Assembly: GCF_048569485.1 (NCBI RefSeq)
Contig: NC_134357.1
Coordinates: 229,145,735-229,209,734 of the forward strand
DNA: 64,000 nt
Direction: 5' to 3'
Origin: Anomaloglossus baeobatrachus
Lineage: Eukaryota; Chordata; Amphibia; Anura; Aromobatidae
Shown: positions 40,867 to 51,933 of the stretch, piece by piece
How the letters are laid out: each line of letters starts with the position of its first letter
How positions within the stretch are numbered: position 1 is the first letter of the stretch
Notes under the pieces: generated by a model
Told to the model about the DNA's origin: nothing
The model's input: the letters and a program-made list of their open reading frames with translations, nothing else
The model's database searches: none
Position numbers and translations under genes: made by a program

Positions 40867-43238
40867 TCTCTCCTCCGGCCGCGGTGACTCCAGAAGGCGA
40901 CGATACATTACAGGTAATTAACCTTTCTGATTATGCCCTGTCCTCCCATGAGATCTCCATTTTAAAGAGGGGACTTACCTTCTCACCAACACGTGGGTTG
41001 GACAGATTTACTTTGATTAAGGACCTTTACCTTTTTTGTAGGCGTCTTACTCTTAAAGTTTTGTACAGGAGACCGGAGGTCATTGATTCACTGGAACCGG
41101 ACGAGCAGCAGGTCTTTCGTGATTTGTTGGACCTGCTACAAGAAAATGAAACTGATACCAACAGGGGTAAGTTCCCACATAGGAACAAATCGTGTGTTGC
41201 CCCCTCCTTTTCTATTGTACCATCAATTAGACTCTTCTTTGAACAGGTCAAGACCGATTTTTTGAAATTAACGGCAAGTAATCCCAGGGCTCCTAATCTT
41301 ACTATCGAGGAGAAAAAAGCCATAAATAACCTTAGGTCCAATAGTAGCCTGGTTATCAAAGAAGCGGATAAGGGCGGCATCGTGGTCGTCTGGCCCACCA
41401 ATATGTACCTGGAGGAGGCCTACAGGCAACTTAACAATTCTGTTTATTATAGCAGGTTGCCTTTGGACCCGACTACAGCCTTTTTGACTAGGTTCCATTG
41501 TCTCTTGGATTCTGCACATCAGGTTGGTGTCATCTCTAATGACGAGAAAAAGTTTATGTGGGTAGAGCATCCAATTATTACCACCTTTTATATGCTACCC
41601 AAAGTTCACAAGTTTATGGTCCAGCCACCAGGAAGACCTATTGTGGCGAGTATTGGGAGTCTTGAGGAGAAGGCCAACATTTATGTTGATTTTTTTCTCC
41701 AGCCCATGGTCACCAGACTACCCTCCTTTGTGCAAGATACCTCGGATTTTATCAATATCTGCACGAGAGTGAGACTCCCATCGCGGGCACTTTTGGTGAC
41801 CTGTGATGTGGAGTCTCTATACTCCAACATCAGGCACGAGGATGGCATGCGTGCGGTGGAGTACTTTCTGGACGAACAGGGACGATCTGACCGGATGCAT
41901 GATTCCTTCCTTATAGATCTTTTGGATTTTCTGCTCCGGCACAATTATTTCCTGTTTGACAGAAATTTCTATAGGCAAATCTCGGGCGTTGCCATGGGGG
42001 CGCGTTGCGCGCCAGCCTTCGCCAACCTATTTTTAGGTTGGTGGGAGGCCACCCGGGTTTTCCCTTCGGCCGCATTCAAGAATAAGGTCTGTCATTGGTA
42101 CCGTTATGTTGATGACATTTTCTTCATATGGTCGGAAACTAAAGAAGAATGTGATGAGTTTATTGCATCTCTCAACAGGAATAATTATAACATCTTCTTG
42201 ACTCATAACATCTCGCCCACCGCTCTGCCTTTTCTGGACCTTTCTATTTCGATCAGTGGCGACCACCTGACAACGACACTATTTCGGAAACATACGGCCA
42301 CCAACAGCCTCCTGGAGTACTTCAGTTTCCATCCACAACAAGTAAAGAATGGAGTACCTACAGGTCAGTTTCTTCGCATAAGGCGCAACTGCTCAGATGA
42401 CCTTGATTTCCATCAGCAGGCTAAATCACTCACCAACAGGTTTCATGCCCGTGGGTACCCCAGGAGGGTATTGTCAAAAGCCTACCAACGAGCATCATCG
42501 GAAACACAAGCTTCCTTGATAGAGCCCACCCCCAAACGGACCGATGTCAAGGTGAGGTTGATCACTACCTTCAACGATCAGTGGGGGAAGATCAAACATA
42601 TATTACAGAACCGTTGGTCGGTGCTTACCTTGGATACACAGACTATGGATATAGTAAATCCAACTCCACAGATCACGGCACAACGGGCCCCCAATTTAAG
42701 GGATCTTATCACCAGAAGCCATTTTGTTAGACCCACGACCAGGCTTAATAGGGGCATAACCTTAAAAGGCTCTTTTCCTTGTGGCGAGTGCAACATCTGC
42801 AGTCACATGCATTCCACGGCCAACCACTTCAACAACCCGCAGGATGCTAGGGATCATGCCATTTCCAGCTACAAAAATTGCAAAACCAGAAATGTTATCT
42901 ATTGTCTGGTATGTCCCTGTGACCTGGTATACATGGGACAAACAACACAGGAACTTCGCAAGAGGGTGCAAAAGCACTTCTCTACTATTAATCTTTCCCC
43001 GACAGACCTCAGGAAGGGTAGGCCTATTACCCCGGTTGTCACCCATTTTTTGAGATACCATCGGGGTCGCACAGCTAATACACGTGTTGTGGGCTTACAG
43101 AAATTCATTGGCAATGGCAGGGGTGGCACATGTTCCAAATGGCTTTTGCAACAAAAGTCCAAATGGATCTTTAATTTGCACACTGTTTCCCCCTTTGGCC
43201 TTAATGAAGAACTTCTATTTACTGGGTTCCTTGGCTGA
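40857..43238 (+). CDS. Penelope-like reverse transcriptase with GIY-YIG endonuclease
   Basis: 793 codons, intact frame. Residues about 165-175 carry the KEADKGG motif typical of Penelope RT. RT motif A is CDVESLYSNI (about 315), motif B GVAMGARCAPAFANL (about 378-392), motif C RYVDDIFF (about 415), followed by PFLDL and the thumb (LEYFSFHPQQVKNGVPTGQF). The linker has a finger CGECNIC (about 641). The C-terminal endonuclease has VIY (about 680), YMGQT (692-696), LRKRVQKH (about 700) and the closing WIFNLHTVSPFGLNEE (about 770-785). It copies element RNA at a nicked target. Odd point: the residue three before WIF, where the family normally has the catalytic Glu, is Lys here (QQKSKW). The start is the ATG overlapping the ORF1 stop. 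Confidence 0.93.
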   Translation: MELVSPPAAVTPEGDDTLQVINLSDYALSSHEISILKRGLTFSPTRGLDRFTLIKDLYLFCRRLTLKVLYRRPEVIDSLEPDEQQVFRDLLDLLQENETDTNRGKFPHRNKSCVAPSFSIVPSIRLFFEQVKTDFLKLTASNPRAPNLTIEEKKAINNLRSNSSLVIKEADKGGIVVVWPTNMYLEEAYRQLNNSVYYSRLPLDPTTAFLTRFHCLLDSAHQVGVISNDEKKFMWVEHPIITTFYMLPKVHKFMVQPPGRPIVASIGSLEEKANIYVDFFLQPMVTRLPSFVQDTSDFINICTRVRLPSRALLVTCDVESLYSNIRHEDGMRAVEYFLDEQGRSDRMHDSFLIDLLDFLLRHNYFLFDRNFYRQISGVAMGARCAPAFANLFLGWWEATRVFPSAAFKNKVCHWYRYVDDIFFIWSETKEECDEFIASLNRNNYNIFLTHNISPTALPFLDLSISISGDHLTTTLFRKHTATNSLLEYFSFHPQQVKNGVPTGQFLRIRRNCSDDLDFHQQAKSLTNRFHARGYPRRVLSKAYQRASSETQASLIEPTPKRTDVKVRLITTFNDQWGKIKHILQNRWSVLTLDTQTMDIVNPTPQITAQRAPNLRDLITRSHFVRPTTRLNRGITLKGSFPCGECNICSHMHSTANHFNNPQDARDHAISSYKNCKTRNVIYCLVCPCDLVYMGQTTQELRKRVQKHFSTINLSPTDLRKGRPITPVVTHFLRYHRGRTANTRVVGLQKFIGNGRGGTCSKWLLQQKSKWIFNLHTVSPFGLNEELLFTGFLG

Positions 43239-44390
43239 TTGATGATCACGATTCCACTAGCCGCTACTGGGTTTGTGGTAATTGTCTGTTTTGTTCCATT
43301 GTTCTGACTTCTTTTATCCCCTCTTACCTTTAGAGTTATTTATAAACCTTATGGAACAGCCTAATGACCCTATGGACCATCATGGATGATCGTTCTTCAC
43401 CATCCTTCGGCCACCATGATGTTTTGGCTCTTCTATTCAGCGGCCTGTTGCTTTACATCTAACTTCTGGACTTTCCACCTATATTGGCTTCGCGCCTTGA
43501 AAACTGCCTACAAGCTTTATTCGCCCTTCGCCCACATTGATGTCGGTCCTAGATTGTCATGGATGTTCTATTGGTTTCTTCTGGACTACACTCTCGATAT
43601 CCTGGACTATACTCGCATTTCTTAATATGCACATTGTATTGACATCCTCCTTTGGATTCTGTAACGTTGGCCACTGTGGTCGTTATCCCACGTGTTCTAG
43701 TGACTTCTCCGGGTTTTGGGACGTCCTGTATGTGCCCACTGTGGACGATAATATGATTAGAAATAATGTTTTGAACACTACTATAACTAGATGAGTCAGG
43801 TTCCTTCTTTTAGCGACCTGCCCATCTTTATTCATATTTACTCCGGGATGCCTCCGGGTGTTCATCGCGGCTATATATGGCCACACATAGCTTGTGTAAC
43901 ATCTATTCTTGGGAATAGTGTATCATCCTTCCAACCCCCTTCCCACCCTCCCTCCCTCCCCCTCCCCCCCTCCCCTCCTACACAACCCCATTCCCCCATA
44001 TCTCCATTCCTTGCTAGTGATTATGCTATGTCTAACTGTGTGATCCCCACAATGGGGTTATCCGTTCACAATGGGGTTATGGGCCCTTTGCCACTTTCCT
44101 ACTTATAATTGGGGCACTGTATTTATATATATTTTTTCCCCCCTACCCCTTTGTATGTGCACATGTGTGTGCTTGCATTTGTACATATGCATATATACGT
44201 GCGTACATACTTACCTCCGTTGTCACTTTTTGCATAACCCATAGGTGTCCATCCAACTAACTGTCCCCTGTCCTTCTGCATGGTACTGCTTTATTCCTTG
44301 TTTACTTATGACATTTATAACATAAACTCTTGTTTGGTTCTATACTGTCTGCGGGCACGCATTGGCTTTACTACATTGTTTTTATGCAGC
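43239..44390 (+). other. Penelope 3' UTR and terminal direct repeat
   Basis: Non-coding. Contains a C-rich polypyrimidine tract (about 43930-43990, CCCTCCCTCCC type), two copies of ACAATGGGGTTATCCGTTCA-type sequence (about 44049-44085), an AT/GT-rich stretch with TGTGCACATGTGTGTG, and the 167-bp repeat of the 5' region at 44224-44390. The element ends at ATGCAGC, directly against the Gypsy LTR. Confidence 0.75.
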
Positions 44391-45455
44391 TAACTCGCCC
44401 ACCCCAGGGCTATGGGACACCCGGTGCCAGGCTGGACTAGTCCGGGGGTAGTCAGTGGTGGCGGGGCCCGACTCCGTGGCCCTGGTGGGTGTCAGTTAAA
44501 TATGGCTGGTGACTTGGGGTTTGTGTTCGTGACGCCACCTGTGGTATGCGGCTGTTAAGCCGCTGCTGCTGTGTGAGGCCTCCGGGGTGATGATATGGCA
44601 GCAATGGTGGTACTGCTCCCCACAGGTGGAGCGGTGCCCCGGGGACACTGTTGGTGCTCGTGAGAGTCTATGGTGTTGTGTGGCAAACACGGTGCAGGGC
44701 CGACAGGCATGAAAGAAACAGGCACAAACAACAGTCTCTTTACCTTCTCCTCTTTTACTCCACAAACGGTTAGTCCTGGGAGACCGTTACAGGTGGTAGA
44801 GGGCTCCGGCCGGCCTGGAAGTAACTGAGCTGTCGTTTTGGCCAGATGAGTATGAGGCCTACTCCTGTTCTTTTCCCTTGCTGTGATAGAACCCTGCTCT
44901 CTGGATTTAGCAATGGCCCTCTTGCTGCTGGGACCGGTGGTACGTCCCTTTCCCTCTGTGCTAGGCTGCACAGGCCCTCTCTGGTGCTTCTCTGCTGGAG
45001 TCCACACCGGGCCCTGATGATGCAGCTGTACCTTCGGGCTGTTTATGGGCCAGGTGCTTGCAGCTCTCCTGCCCTTCGGATTCGGCTACCAGGGAGTATT
45101 TTAGGCCCTGGTTGCCACAGACTCCGATGTCCGAGTCTCTTCTTTGCCTCTCTGCTCCTCCTGCCTCACTGGGCCAAGCTGCTCCAGCTCTAGGCCCCAG
45201 ATCCCCAGGACAGCACACTCTGCGTCTGCTTGCTATCACTTCTCCCTACAGACTGAACACTACTTCCTCCCTCAGGTCAGACTTAAGGAATGCTCCCTGG
45301 AACTCCAGGTTCAGAGCTCCCCCTGCTGGTCTGAGGGAGAACTGCGTTGGATGTTAAACTTACTGGCCAATGGACCTCCCAATTACCTCCAGGCTCAGCA
45401 TCAACCCTTTGGAGGGGCAATGCTGTTGTGGCGACGAGGTCCTGGGGCGCCACAC
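44391..45455 (-). mobile_element. 3' LTR of the minus-strand Gypsy element
   Basis: 1065 bp. On the minus strand it begins TGTGGCGCCCCAGGACCTCG after the purine tract and ends in GGGCGAGTTA at the Penelope junction. Related LTRs are at 51723-57521 (interrupted) and 57522-58464. Confidence 0.85.
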
Positions 45456-45836
45456 TCCCCCTTAGTTAAACTCAGTACTCCCGGACTGAAGAAAACAAAA
45501 CAAGACATAACATGTTACAACCTTAAACAACTATAAGAGTCCAGTGTGGCTCCCTGCCGGGTGTCCATTACACTGCTCCATGGGGGACCCGCCGCGATAA
45601 AACCCCCAACGTAGGCTCTGGGCGTGCGTCAGAGCATTGCTGACCCCACTCTATGCACGCCGGACGAGTTTTTCTTCAGGGGTGTTGAGCACACTGGCTC
45701 TAACTATGAACAATTAAAGTGTTGGCCACTCATAGTCCAGTGACCCAATTGTCCATTTACTTAATCACCTAAAACAAAACATTACATACAAGACATTTTC
45801 ACATAACTATTTACACTATGTTAGGTATTTTACTTT
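45456..45836 (-). other. Gypsy 3' non-coding region
   Basis: Sequence between the integrase stop and the LTR, with the polypurine tract at about 45456-45468. No additional gene (for example env) is present. Confidence 0.7.
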
Positions 45837-47093
45837 CTATGTTCTATACCTTGGAGGGGGCTGTCCCCTAGTGCTACGTTGGGACCGGCGTAGCTCTGGG
45901 GTTTGTCCTTGACTACTTGGAGTGTCTGCCCCCTCCGTGTTACTGGTAGGCCTAACCCTGACAGGTATGCGTGTTGGTTGCCTACGGGGTCTCAGATTCG
46001 CCAAGGGTACGACAGGTTCACCACTGGCAGGGGGTTGATTCTCCTGTTCTACTGCTGGCGTGTCATCTTGTGTTGGGACGGACAGTTCCTTAGGTGGATC
46101 TGGAACCTCTTCTGTCTCCGGCTCGACCAACTGCGGGAACGTCAAGACTGGTACCACTATGGCATTATTTATTCGGGTCCAAGTTTTGGGGAATTTGCCA
46201 AGGATTGTTTGTATCATCTCTTCCTCTTTTTCTTGAATTTCTTCCACTTCTTTTTGGATTTTGCACCGCTCAGGGCATGCTTTCAGGCGGTCTCTAGAAA
46301 CTGTTTGATAGGTCTTGCCTTCATCTTTGCTTATGAGGCATACCTTACTATTGTCAAAGTTGGAGGGAATAATGGTGTAGGGTTCATTCTCCCATTGATC
46401 ATCTAATTTATGCGCCCTCCGCTTTTTCTTGAGGACCTGTTCTCCAGGTGCTAAGGGAGTTGCTGGGGCTGTTTGATTGTAGTTCTGCTCTTGTCTCGTT
46501 CTTGCTTGGGACAGGCTCTTTTCTACGCATTCCTGGACTTTGCGGTACTGCTGTTGCCGCTCTGTATCCCAATCTTCTATCTCTTGAACCGCTTCAGGTG
46601 ACACAGTTCCCATCTCAAAGTCTACAGGTAACTTGCCAGATCTTGCTTGCATCAAGTAAGCAGGGCTGCAGTTGGTCGAGTTTACTGGGATATGGTTATA
46701 CAGGTCTACCAGATCTGGTAACTTCTCTGGCCATTGGTTTCTTTCTTCCAGAGGTAGAGTCTTGAGCATATCAATAACCACATGGTTCATCTTCTCGCAC
46801 AATCCATTGGTTTGGGGGTGGTACGGTGTTGTTCTGATTTTCTTACAGCCATACATGTTACAGAACTCTTGGAACACTTCTGCCTCGAATGCAGGACCTT
46901 GATCAGTCAGTATCCTTTCCGGATAACCGTGAGGTCGACAAAAGTATGCCTGAAATGCTCTCGCTGCTGTTCTGGCTGTCTGGTCTTTCACAGGCACTAC
47001 TACCAGGAAACGAGAGTAATGGTCTACAATGGTAAGGGCGTACACATAGCCTGACCGGCTTGGTGTTAACTTCATGTGGTCCAGGGCCACCAA
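45837..47093 (-). pseudogene. pol: Gypsy integrase core and C-terminus
   Basis: 418 codons. The integrase catalytic core is visible (ALTIVDHYSRFLVVVPVKDQ, LTDQGPAFEAEVFQEFCNMY, TTPYHPQTNGLCEKMNHVVI), then a basic region KKKRRAHKLDDQWENEPYTI and a Pro/Arg-rich tail. It would insert element DNA into the genome together with the N-terminal zinc domain encoded in the preceding frame. Treated as a fossil; see the element entry for its overall state. Confidence 0.88.
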
Positions 47094-47180
47094 CTCTAGG
47101 GGCTGCTTCGTGACAATTGGCTGTAGGGGAGACCTCTGGCTGGCACCATCTTTCCGCCTCAGGTTACGCGGACCACAGTC

Positions 47181-50100
47181 TCAGCACCACTTCTCGACTG
47201 TCTTTCTCATGTGCACCCAGTAGAACCGATCACGGAGTAGGGTCTCCAACTTCTTCCACCCGAAGTGTCCTGCTTTATCATGGTAAGCTGCTAGGACCAT
47301 TGGAGCATCCCTCTGTGGGACCACTATCTGCCAGACGAGTTCATTCATTCGCCAGTTGACATATCTCTTGCATAGCTTGCCTTGGTAGGTGAACAGTCGT
47401 CCCCTCTCCTTCCACAGCTGCTGGGCTTCTTCTGGAGCATCTGGGCCAAGATGGGTCTCAGCTTGTGCTAGCTTTTCTTTGACCAATCGCACGGCCGGGT
47501 CACCGTTCTGTGTCTCTTCCCAATTATGGTGGAGTAATGGGTTGACCGAGACCTCGTGCTGGCTCGAGCGCTTCTCTCCTACAGCATGCTCACACTGGGA
47601 AACACCTTGGTGATGGAAAGCCGGTAACTCTATCTCTTCGAGTTCATCCAGGTCTTCTCCAGACTCGGGTAAGTGAGGCATTCTGGACAGCGCATCAGCA
47701 TTGTTATTCTTCTTGCCAGCCCGGTACTTGATGGTAAAGTCAAAGTTAGACAGCCGGGCCATCCATCGCTGCTCCAACGCACCTAGCTTGGCTGTTGCCA
47801 GATGTGTCAACGGATTGTTGTCCGTGAAGATGGTGAACTTGGCCGACGCCAGATAGTGCTTGAAGCGTTCAGTCATTGCCCAAACAATAGCGAGGAACTC
47901 CAGCTTGAAGGAACTGTAGTTTTCTGGATTCCTTTCTGTGGGACGAAGCTTCCTGCTGGCGTAAGCTATCACCTTCTCTCTGCCTCCCTGCACCTGGGAC
48001 AGAACTGCTCCCAGGACCACGTTGCTGGCGTCTGTGTACAGTACAAACGGCTGGCTGTAGTCAGGGTAGGCCAGAATTTCTTCTTCCATGAGAGCCCCTT
48101 TCAGCCGGACAAAAGACGTTTCTATTTGGCTGTTCCATTCAAATGGAGGGCTTTGCTTCTTAGCCTTCTTTGGCTGGCCCACCAGGAGATCTTGAAGAGG
48201 CGCTGCTATCTTGGTGAAACCATCAATGAAACTTTGGTAGTAGCCCACCAGCCCAAGGAACTGCCGCACCTCCTTTACCGTGGTGGGTCTCGGCCAGTCC
48301 TTGATTACTGTGACTTTCTCTGGATCAGGTGCCACACCTTCTGCGCTGACCACATGACCCAAGTACTGTACCTTCGGCTTCAAGAGGTGACATTTGGACG
48401 GCTTTATCTTCAGGCCATACTCCGACAGGGACTCAAACACCTCTGCTAAGTGCCTCAGGTGGTCTTCATAAGTCTTGGAGTAGACTATGACGTCATCCAG
48501 GTACAACAGCACGGTTTCAAAGTTGTGATGGCCCAAGCAGCACTCCATCAACCTTTGGAATGTCCCTGGGGCGTTGCAGAGCCCGAATGGCATACAGTTG
48601 AACTCGCAGAGGCCCATTGGTGTCGTGAATGCAGTCTTCTCCTTGTCCGCCTCTGCCACGGGAACCTGCCAATACCCACTGGTGAGATCCAAGGTGGAGA
48701 AATAATTAGCTGATTTTAAGGCTGTTAGTGACTCTTCTATTCTGGGTAGTGGATAAGCATCTTTATGTGTAATGCGGTTAATTTGTCTGTAATCTGCGCA
48801 CATTCTCATTGTACCATCTTTTTTCTTTACGAGCACTAGTGGAGCTGCCCAGGGGCTACAACTATCTCTGATAACCCCAGCCTCCTTCATCTCCCGTAAC
48901 ATTTCTTTGGCACGCTGATACTGTGCTGGGGGTACAGGGCGGTATCTCTCTTTAATGGGATGATGATCACCCGTGGGGATTTGATGTTTAACCCCTTTCA
49001 CCTGCCCAAAATCTAGGGGGTGTTTGCTGAAGACCCGCTCGTACTCCTGTACCACCCGGTAAACCCCATGCTTTTGGTGTGAGGGGGTGGAGTCGGTGCC
49101 CACATGTAATTTTTGGCACCAGTCTTCCAGCTGTCCCTTGGAGTCATTGTCTTCCGCCTGGTCGGACGGGATCAAGGGTTCAACTGCTTTGATGGTATTG
49201 TTACTGACAGTGTACAGTTTTGCTACAGTGGCGTACCGGGGCAATTTGGCTTCCTCCTCCCCACAATTCAGGACACAGACGGGCACTCTTCCCTTGCGGA
49301 TGTCTGCTACCCCTCTGGCTATCAGGACTCCAGGCCTGCTGTCTGAATACACCGGTTCTACCAAGGCCTGGTAATCTTGACCCTTGAGGCCTATTGCTGC
49401 CCGACACCATATCAACATTTCACTTTTGGGGGGAATTGCAATGGGGAGAGGGTCACTTACCCTTACACTGCCAATTTCTCCTCCGGCCAGCTCTACCTGC
49501 TGCCTCCTCATCAGGGCTCTGATCTCCCTCTGTAGGGCACGCTGCTGCCCGGAGCTGGCACCTTCAGACGCCTGCTGCAACAAAACTATCACTTCGGCAA
49601 GACAATTTTCCATCACATTTGTACCAATGGTTAGCAGTGGGTTAGATTCTTTGCGATCAATATCCACAATTATCATCCCCTGACATGGCAATTCTACCCG
49701 CCCCACTTTAATGGTTACTTCCTTATACCCAATCTGAGGCAAGGACTGACCATTACTGGCCACAATTGTTAAATCATCATCTGGGCCATGGTCAATGTCT
49801 GAATCAGCCCAATATCTTTTGTACAGTTTATAAGGGATGGTTGTTACCTGGGACCCCGTATCCAGGAGGGCATTCAACGGGATCCCATCCAGCACAATAG
49901 GAAGGACCGGTCGTCCTCCCACATACTTGCTGCGGCTGGGGGTTGAGCCGGGCTTCCTTACACCTGGGGGTTGGCTCCTGGCCCCAGGCTCGGCCCATTT
50001 AAAAGGACAGTGTCTTGCAATGTGGCCCGCCTGGCTGCAGCGGCGGCAGATCGGTTGTCCCGTTGAATCATACCGGTCTGTGTCTTTTCCTCGGGTCGGT

Positions 50101-50564
50101 GGAATCCTCCTCTGTCGCATCCATGGGACGTCATCTGGGCTGGAGGCCAACTCGATTCTTGCAGGCGATGGGGTCACTTGTAGAGACTGCACGGTCTTGG
50201 CAAGGGCAGCTACAGTCTTGGTCAGCTCCTGGACCTGCTGTCTGAGCTCTGCAGCGGGATCCTTATCCAGGGACTGCGCCTCAGCCCCTCCAGCGGCTCG
50301 TGTTGCAGGCACCACCCCGGGGTACGTGATAGCAAGAGGCCGGAGGGGTACTGGGTCATTCGGTGTAGATTCTCTCAGTACCCGGATGGCCTGGTCCTTA
50401 AACTTTGCAAAGTCCAAAGCAGGGTTCTGCAGGACCATGATACGCAGCTGGGTCCTGTGGGCATCTGACAGGAGCCCCTCTATGAACTGCTCAGTTAGGA
50501 GTTTGTCTTCTTCACGTACACTCTCTGGGTCCACCTGTTTAATTGCTCTCAGGGCCTCCTGCAA
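47181..50564 (-). pseudogene. gag-pol: Gypsy gag C-terminus, protease, RT, RNase H, integrase N-terminus
   Basis: 1127 codons. Order: a gag helical region (LREST, LAKTVQSLQV), a CCHC zinc knuckle CRRCSQAGHIARHC (about residue 185), a retropepsin with NALLDTGSQVTTI (about 235), reverse transcriptase (DAYPLPRIEESLTALKSANY, box LLYLDDVIVYS), RNase H (FVLYTDASNVVLGAVLSQVQ) and the integrase zinc region (HFGWKKLETLLRDRFYWVHM). Gag and pol share one frame here, as in many Ty3/Gypsy elements. Close to the truncated copy at 35380-38220 and to the gag-protease piece at 58465-59816. Fossil. Confidence 0.9.
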
Positions 50565-50662
50565 GTTTAAGGCATAGTCCCTTATGCTGTCTGTGGCCCG
50601 TTATTTGCACCCAAAGAATCTCATCTTTATTTCTGCTGCGGTGCGGGTGTCGAAAGTACTCT

Positions 50663-51007
50663 TTAACTTGGCCAGTATCTGGGTTGCTGTCCCTTATCTG
50701 TGTCAGGCCAGGACTTCACTTCACGCTGAGCCGCGCCGGCTAGCTGCCCCATTAATATGCCCACCTTCTGGCTCTCAGTCAGCGGATACACTCTAAACAA
50801 GCTGTGCAGCCTTTCTCTGAAGTCGCTCAGGGTATGTGACTCCCCGGAGTACTGTGGCAGCCATTCTGCTCCCGGGATGTACGGCATTGTGATCGGCATT
50901 ACCGGCGCTACAGCGGGGGCTGGGGCGACGGCGACTGGGATTACATCGGCCGGTGCTGCTGCGTCTTGAGCTACCACAGCCACCTGCTCTCCCTCTGTGT
51001 CGGACAT
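50663..51007 (-). pseudogene. gag: Gypsy gag N-terminus
   Basis: 115 codons starting MSDTEGEQVAVVAQDAAAPA. An Ala/Pro/Val-rich leader is followed by WLPQYSGESHTLSDFRERLH and LTESQKVGILMGQLAGAAQR, the start of a Gypsy capsid domain (the W..P..F.G-like opening and KV..LM..L.G.A). Continues into the next frame of the element. Fossil. Confidence 0.75.
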
Positions 51008-51237
51008 CTTCCTCCCCCTTAGTGAACCTCACCAGGCTCCGTTCACTTTTCAAAATTTCTTCCGGATAGCGCGGGGTTAATTGCGCTCTGCTCTGATGGC
51101 GCGCTCCCTTCGCGCTCTTGTTCGGGCACGCCCCCCTTCTTCCTGCGCTCAGCGAGGCTAATGGCGGCGGCAGTTTTCAAACAGCAACACAGTCTTTTAG
51201 GCACAGTTTCTGCAGGCGCTCAGTACCCAGTGGGTAC
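51008..51237 (-). other. Gypsy 5' leader remnant
   Basis: CpG-rich leader upstream of gag. It stops at GGGTACC next to the Penelope tail; no primer-binding site remains. Confidence 0.5.
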
Positions 51238-51722
51238 CTTGTGTAACATCTATCCTTGGGAATAGTGTATCATCCTTCCAACCCCCTTCCCACCCTCCCT
51301 CCCTCCCCCTCCCCTCCTACACCACCCCATCCCCCCATATCTCCATTCCTTGCTAGTGATTATGCTATGTCTAACTGTGTGATCCCCACAATGGGGTTAT
51401 CCATTCACAATGGGGTTATGGGCCACTTTCCTACTTATAATTGGGGCACTGTATTTATATATATTTTTTCCCCCCTACCCCTTTGTATGTGCACATGTGT
51501 GTGCTTGCATTTGTACATATGCATATATACGTGCGTACATACTTACCTCCGTTGTCACTTTTTGCATAACCCATAGGTGTCCATCCAACCAACTGTCCCC
51601 TGTCCTTCTGCATGGTACTGCTTTATTCCTTGTTTACTTATGACATTTATAACATAAACTCTTGTTTGGTGCTATACTGTCTGCGGGCACGCATTGGCTT
51701 TACTACATTGTTTTTATGCAGC
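51238..51722 (+). mobile_element. Penelope 3' tail fragment, second copy
   Basis: Matches 43891-44390 almost base for base with a few differences and one short deletion (CTTGTGTAACATCTATCCTT at the start, ATGCAGC at the end). Includes the third copy of the 167-bp terminal repeat (51556-51722). Its right end meets the same LTR end as the first copy does. Confidence 0.9.
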
Positions 51723-51933
51723 TGACTCGCCAACCCCAGGGCTATGGGACACCCGGTGCCGGGCCGGACTAGTCCGGGGGTAGTCAGTGGTGGCGGGGCC
51801 CGACTCCGTGGCCCTGGTGGGTGTCAGTTAAATATGGCTGGTGACTTGGGGTTTGTGTTCGTGATGCCACCTGTGGTATGCGGCTATTAAGCCGCCGCTG
51901 CTGTGTGAGGCCTCCGGGGTGATGATATGGCAG

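Larger units (their letters stand above)
38735..44390 (+). mobile_element. Penelope-like retroelement (Neptune-like), near full length
   Basis: A 5.66-kb retroelement: a 5' pseudo-LTR-like region (38735-39822), a leader, ORF1 (40048-40866), ORF2 (40857-43238) and a 3' UTR ending in a 167-bp direct repeat (44224-44390) of the 5' region (38776-38943). A reverse transcriptase with a C-terminal GIY-YIG endonuclease and CxxC finger, ORF1 coding a coiled-coil protein, and direct repeats at the ends are known traits of Penelope-like elements. Both ORFs are open, so the copy is young. It interrupts the LTR at 38221-38734. A truncated tail of a second copy lies at 51238-51722. Confidence 0.9.
44391..51237 (-). 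mobile_element. Ty3/Gypsy element, minus strand, largely complete
   Basis: Parts on the minus strand: a gag start at 51007, gag-protease-RT-RNase H-integrase N-terminus (47181-50564), the integrase remainder (45837-47093), a 3' non-coding region, a polypurine tract (TAAGGGGGAG) and a 3' LTR (44391-45455). At its 5' end the expected LTR and primer site are replaced by a Penelope tail fragment at 51238. It looks nearly whole, with about two breaks in the coding region. Relatively young fossil. Confidence 0.88.
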
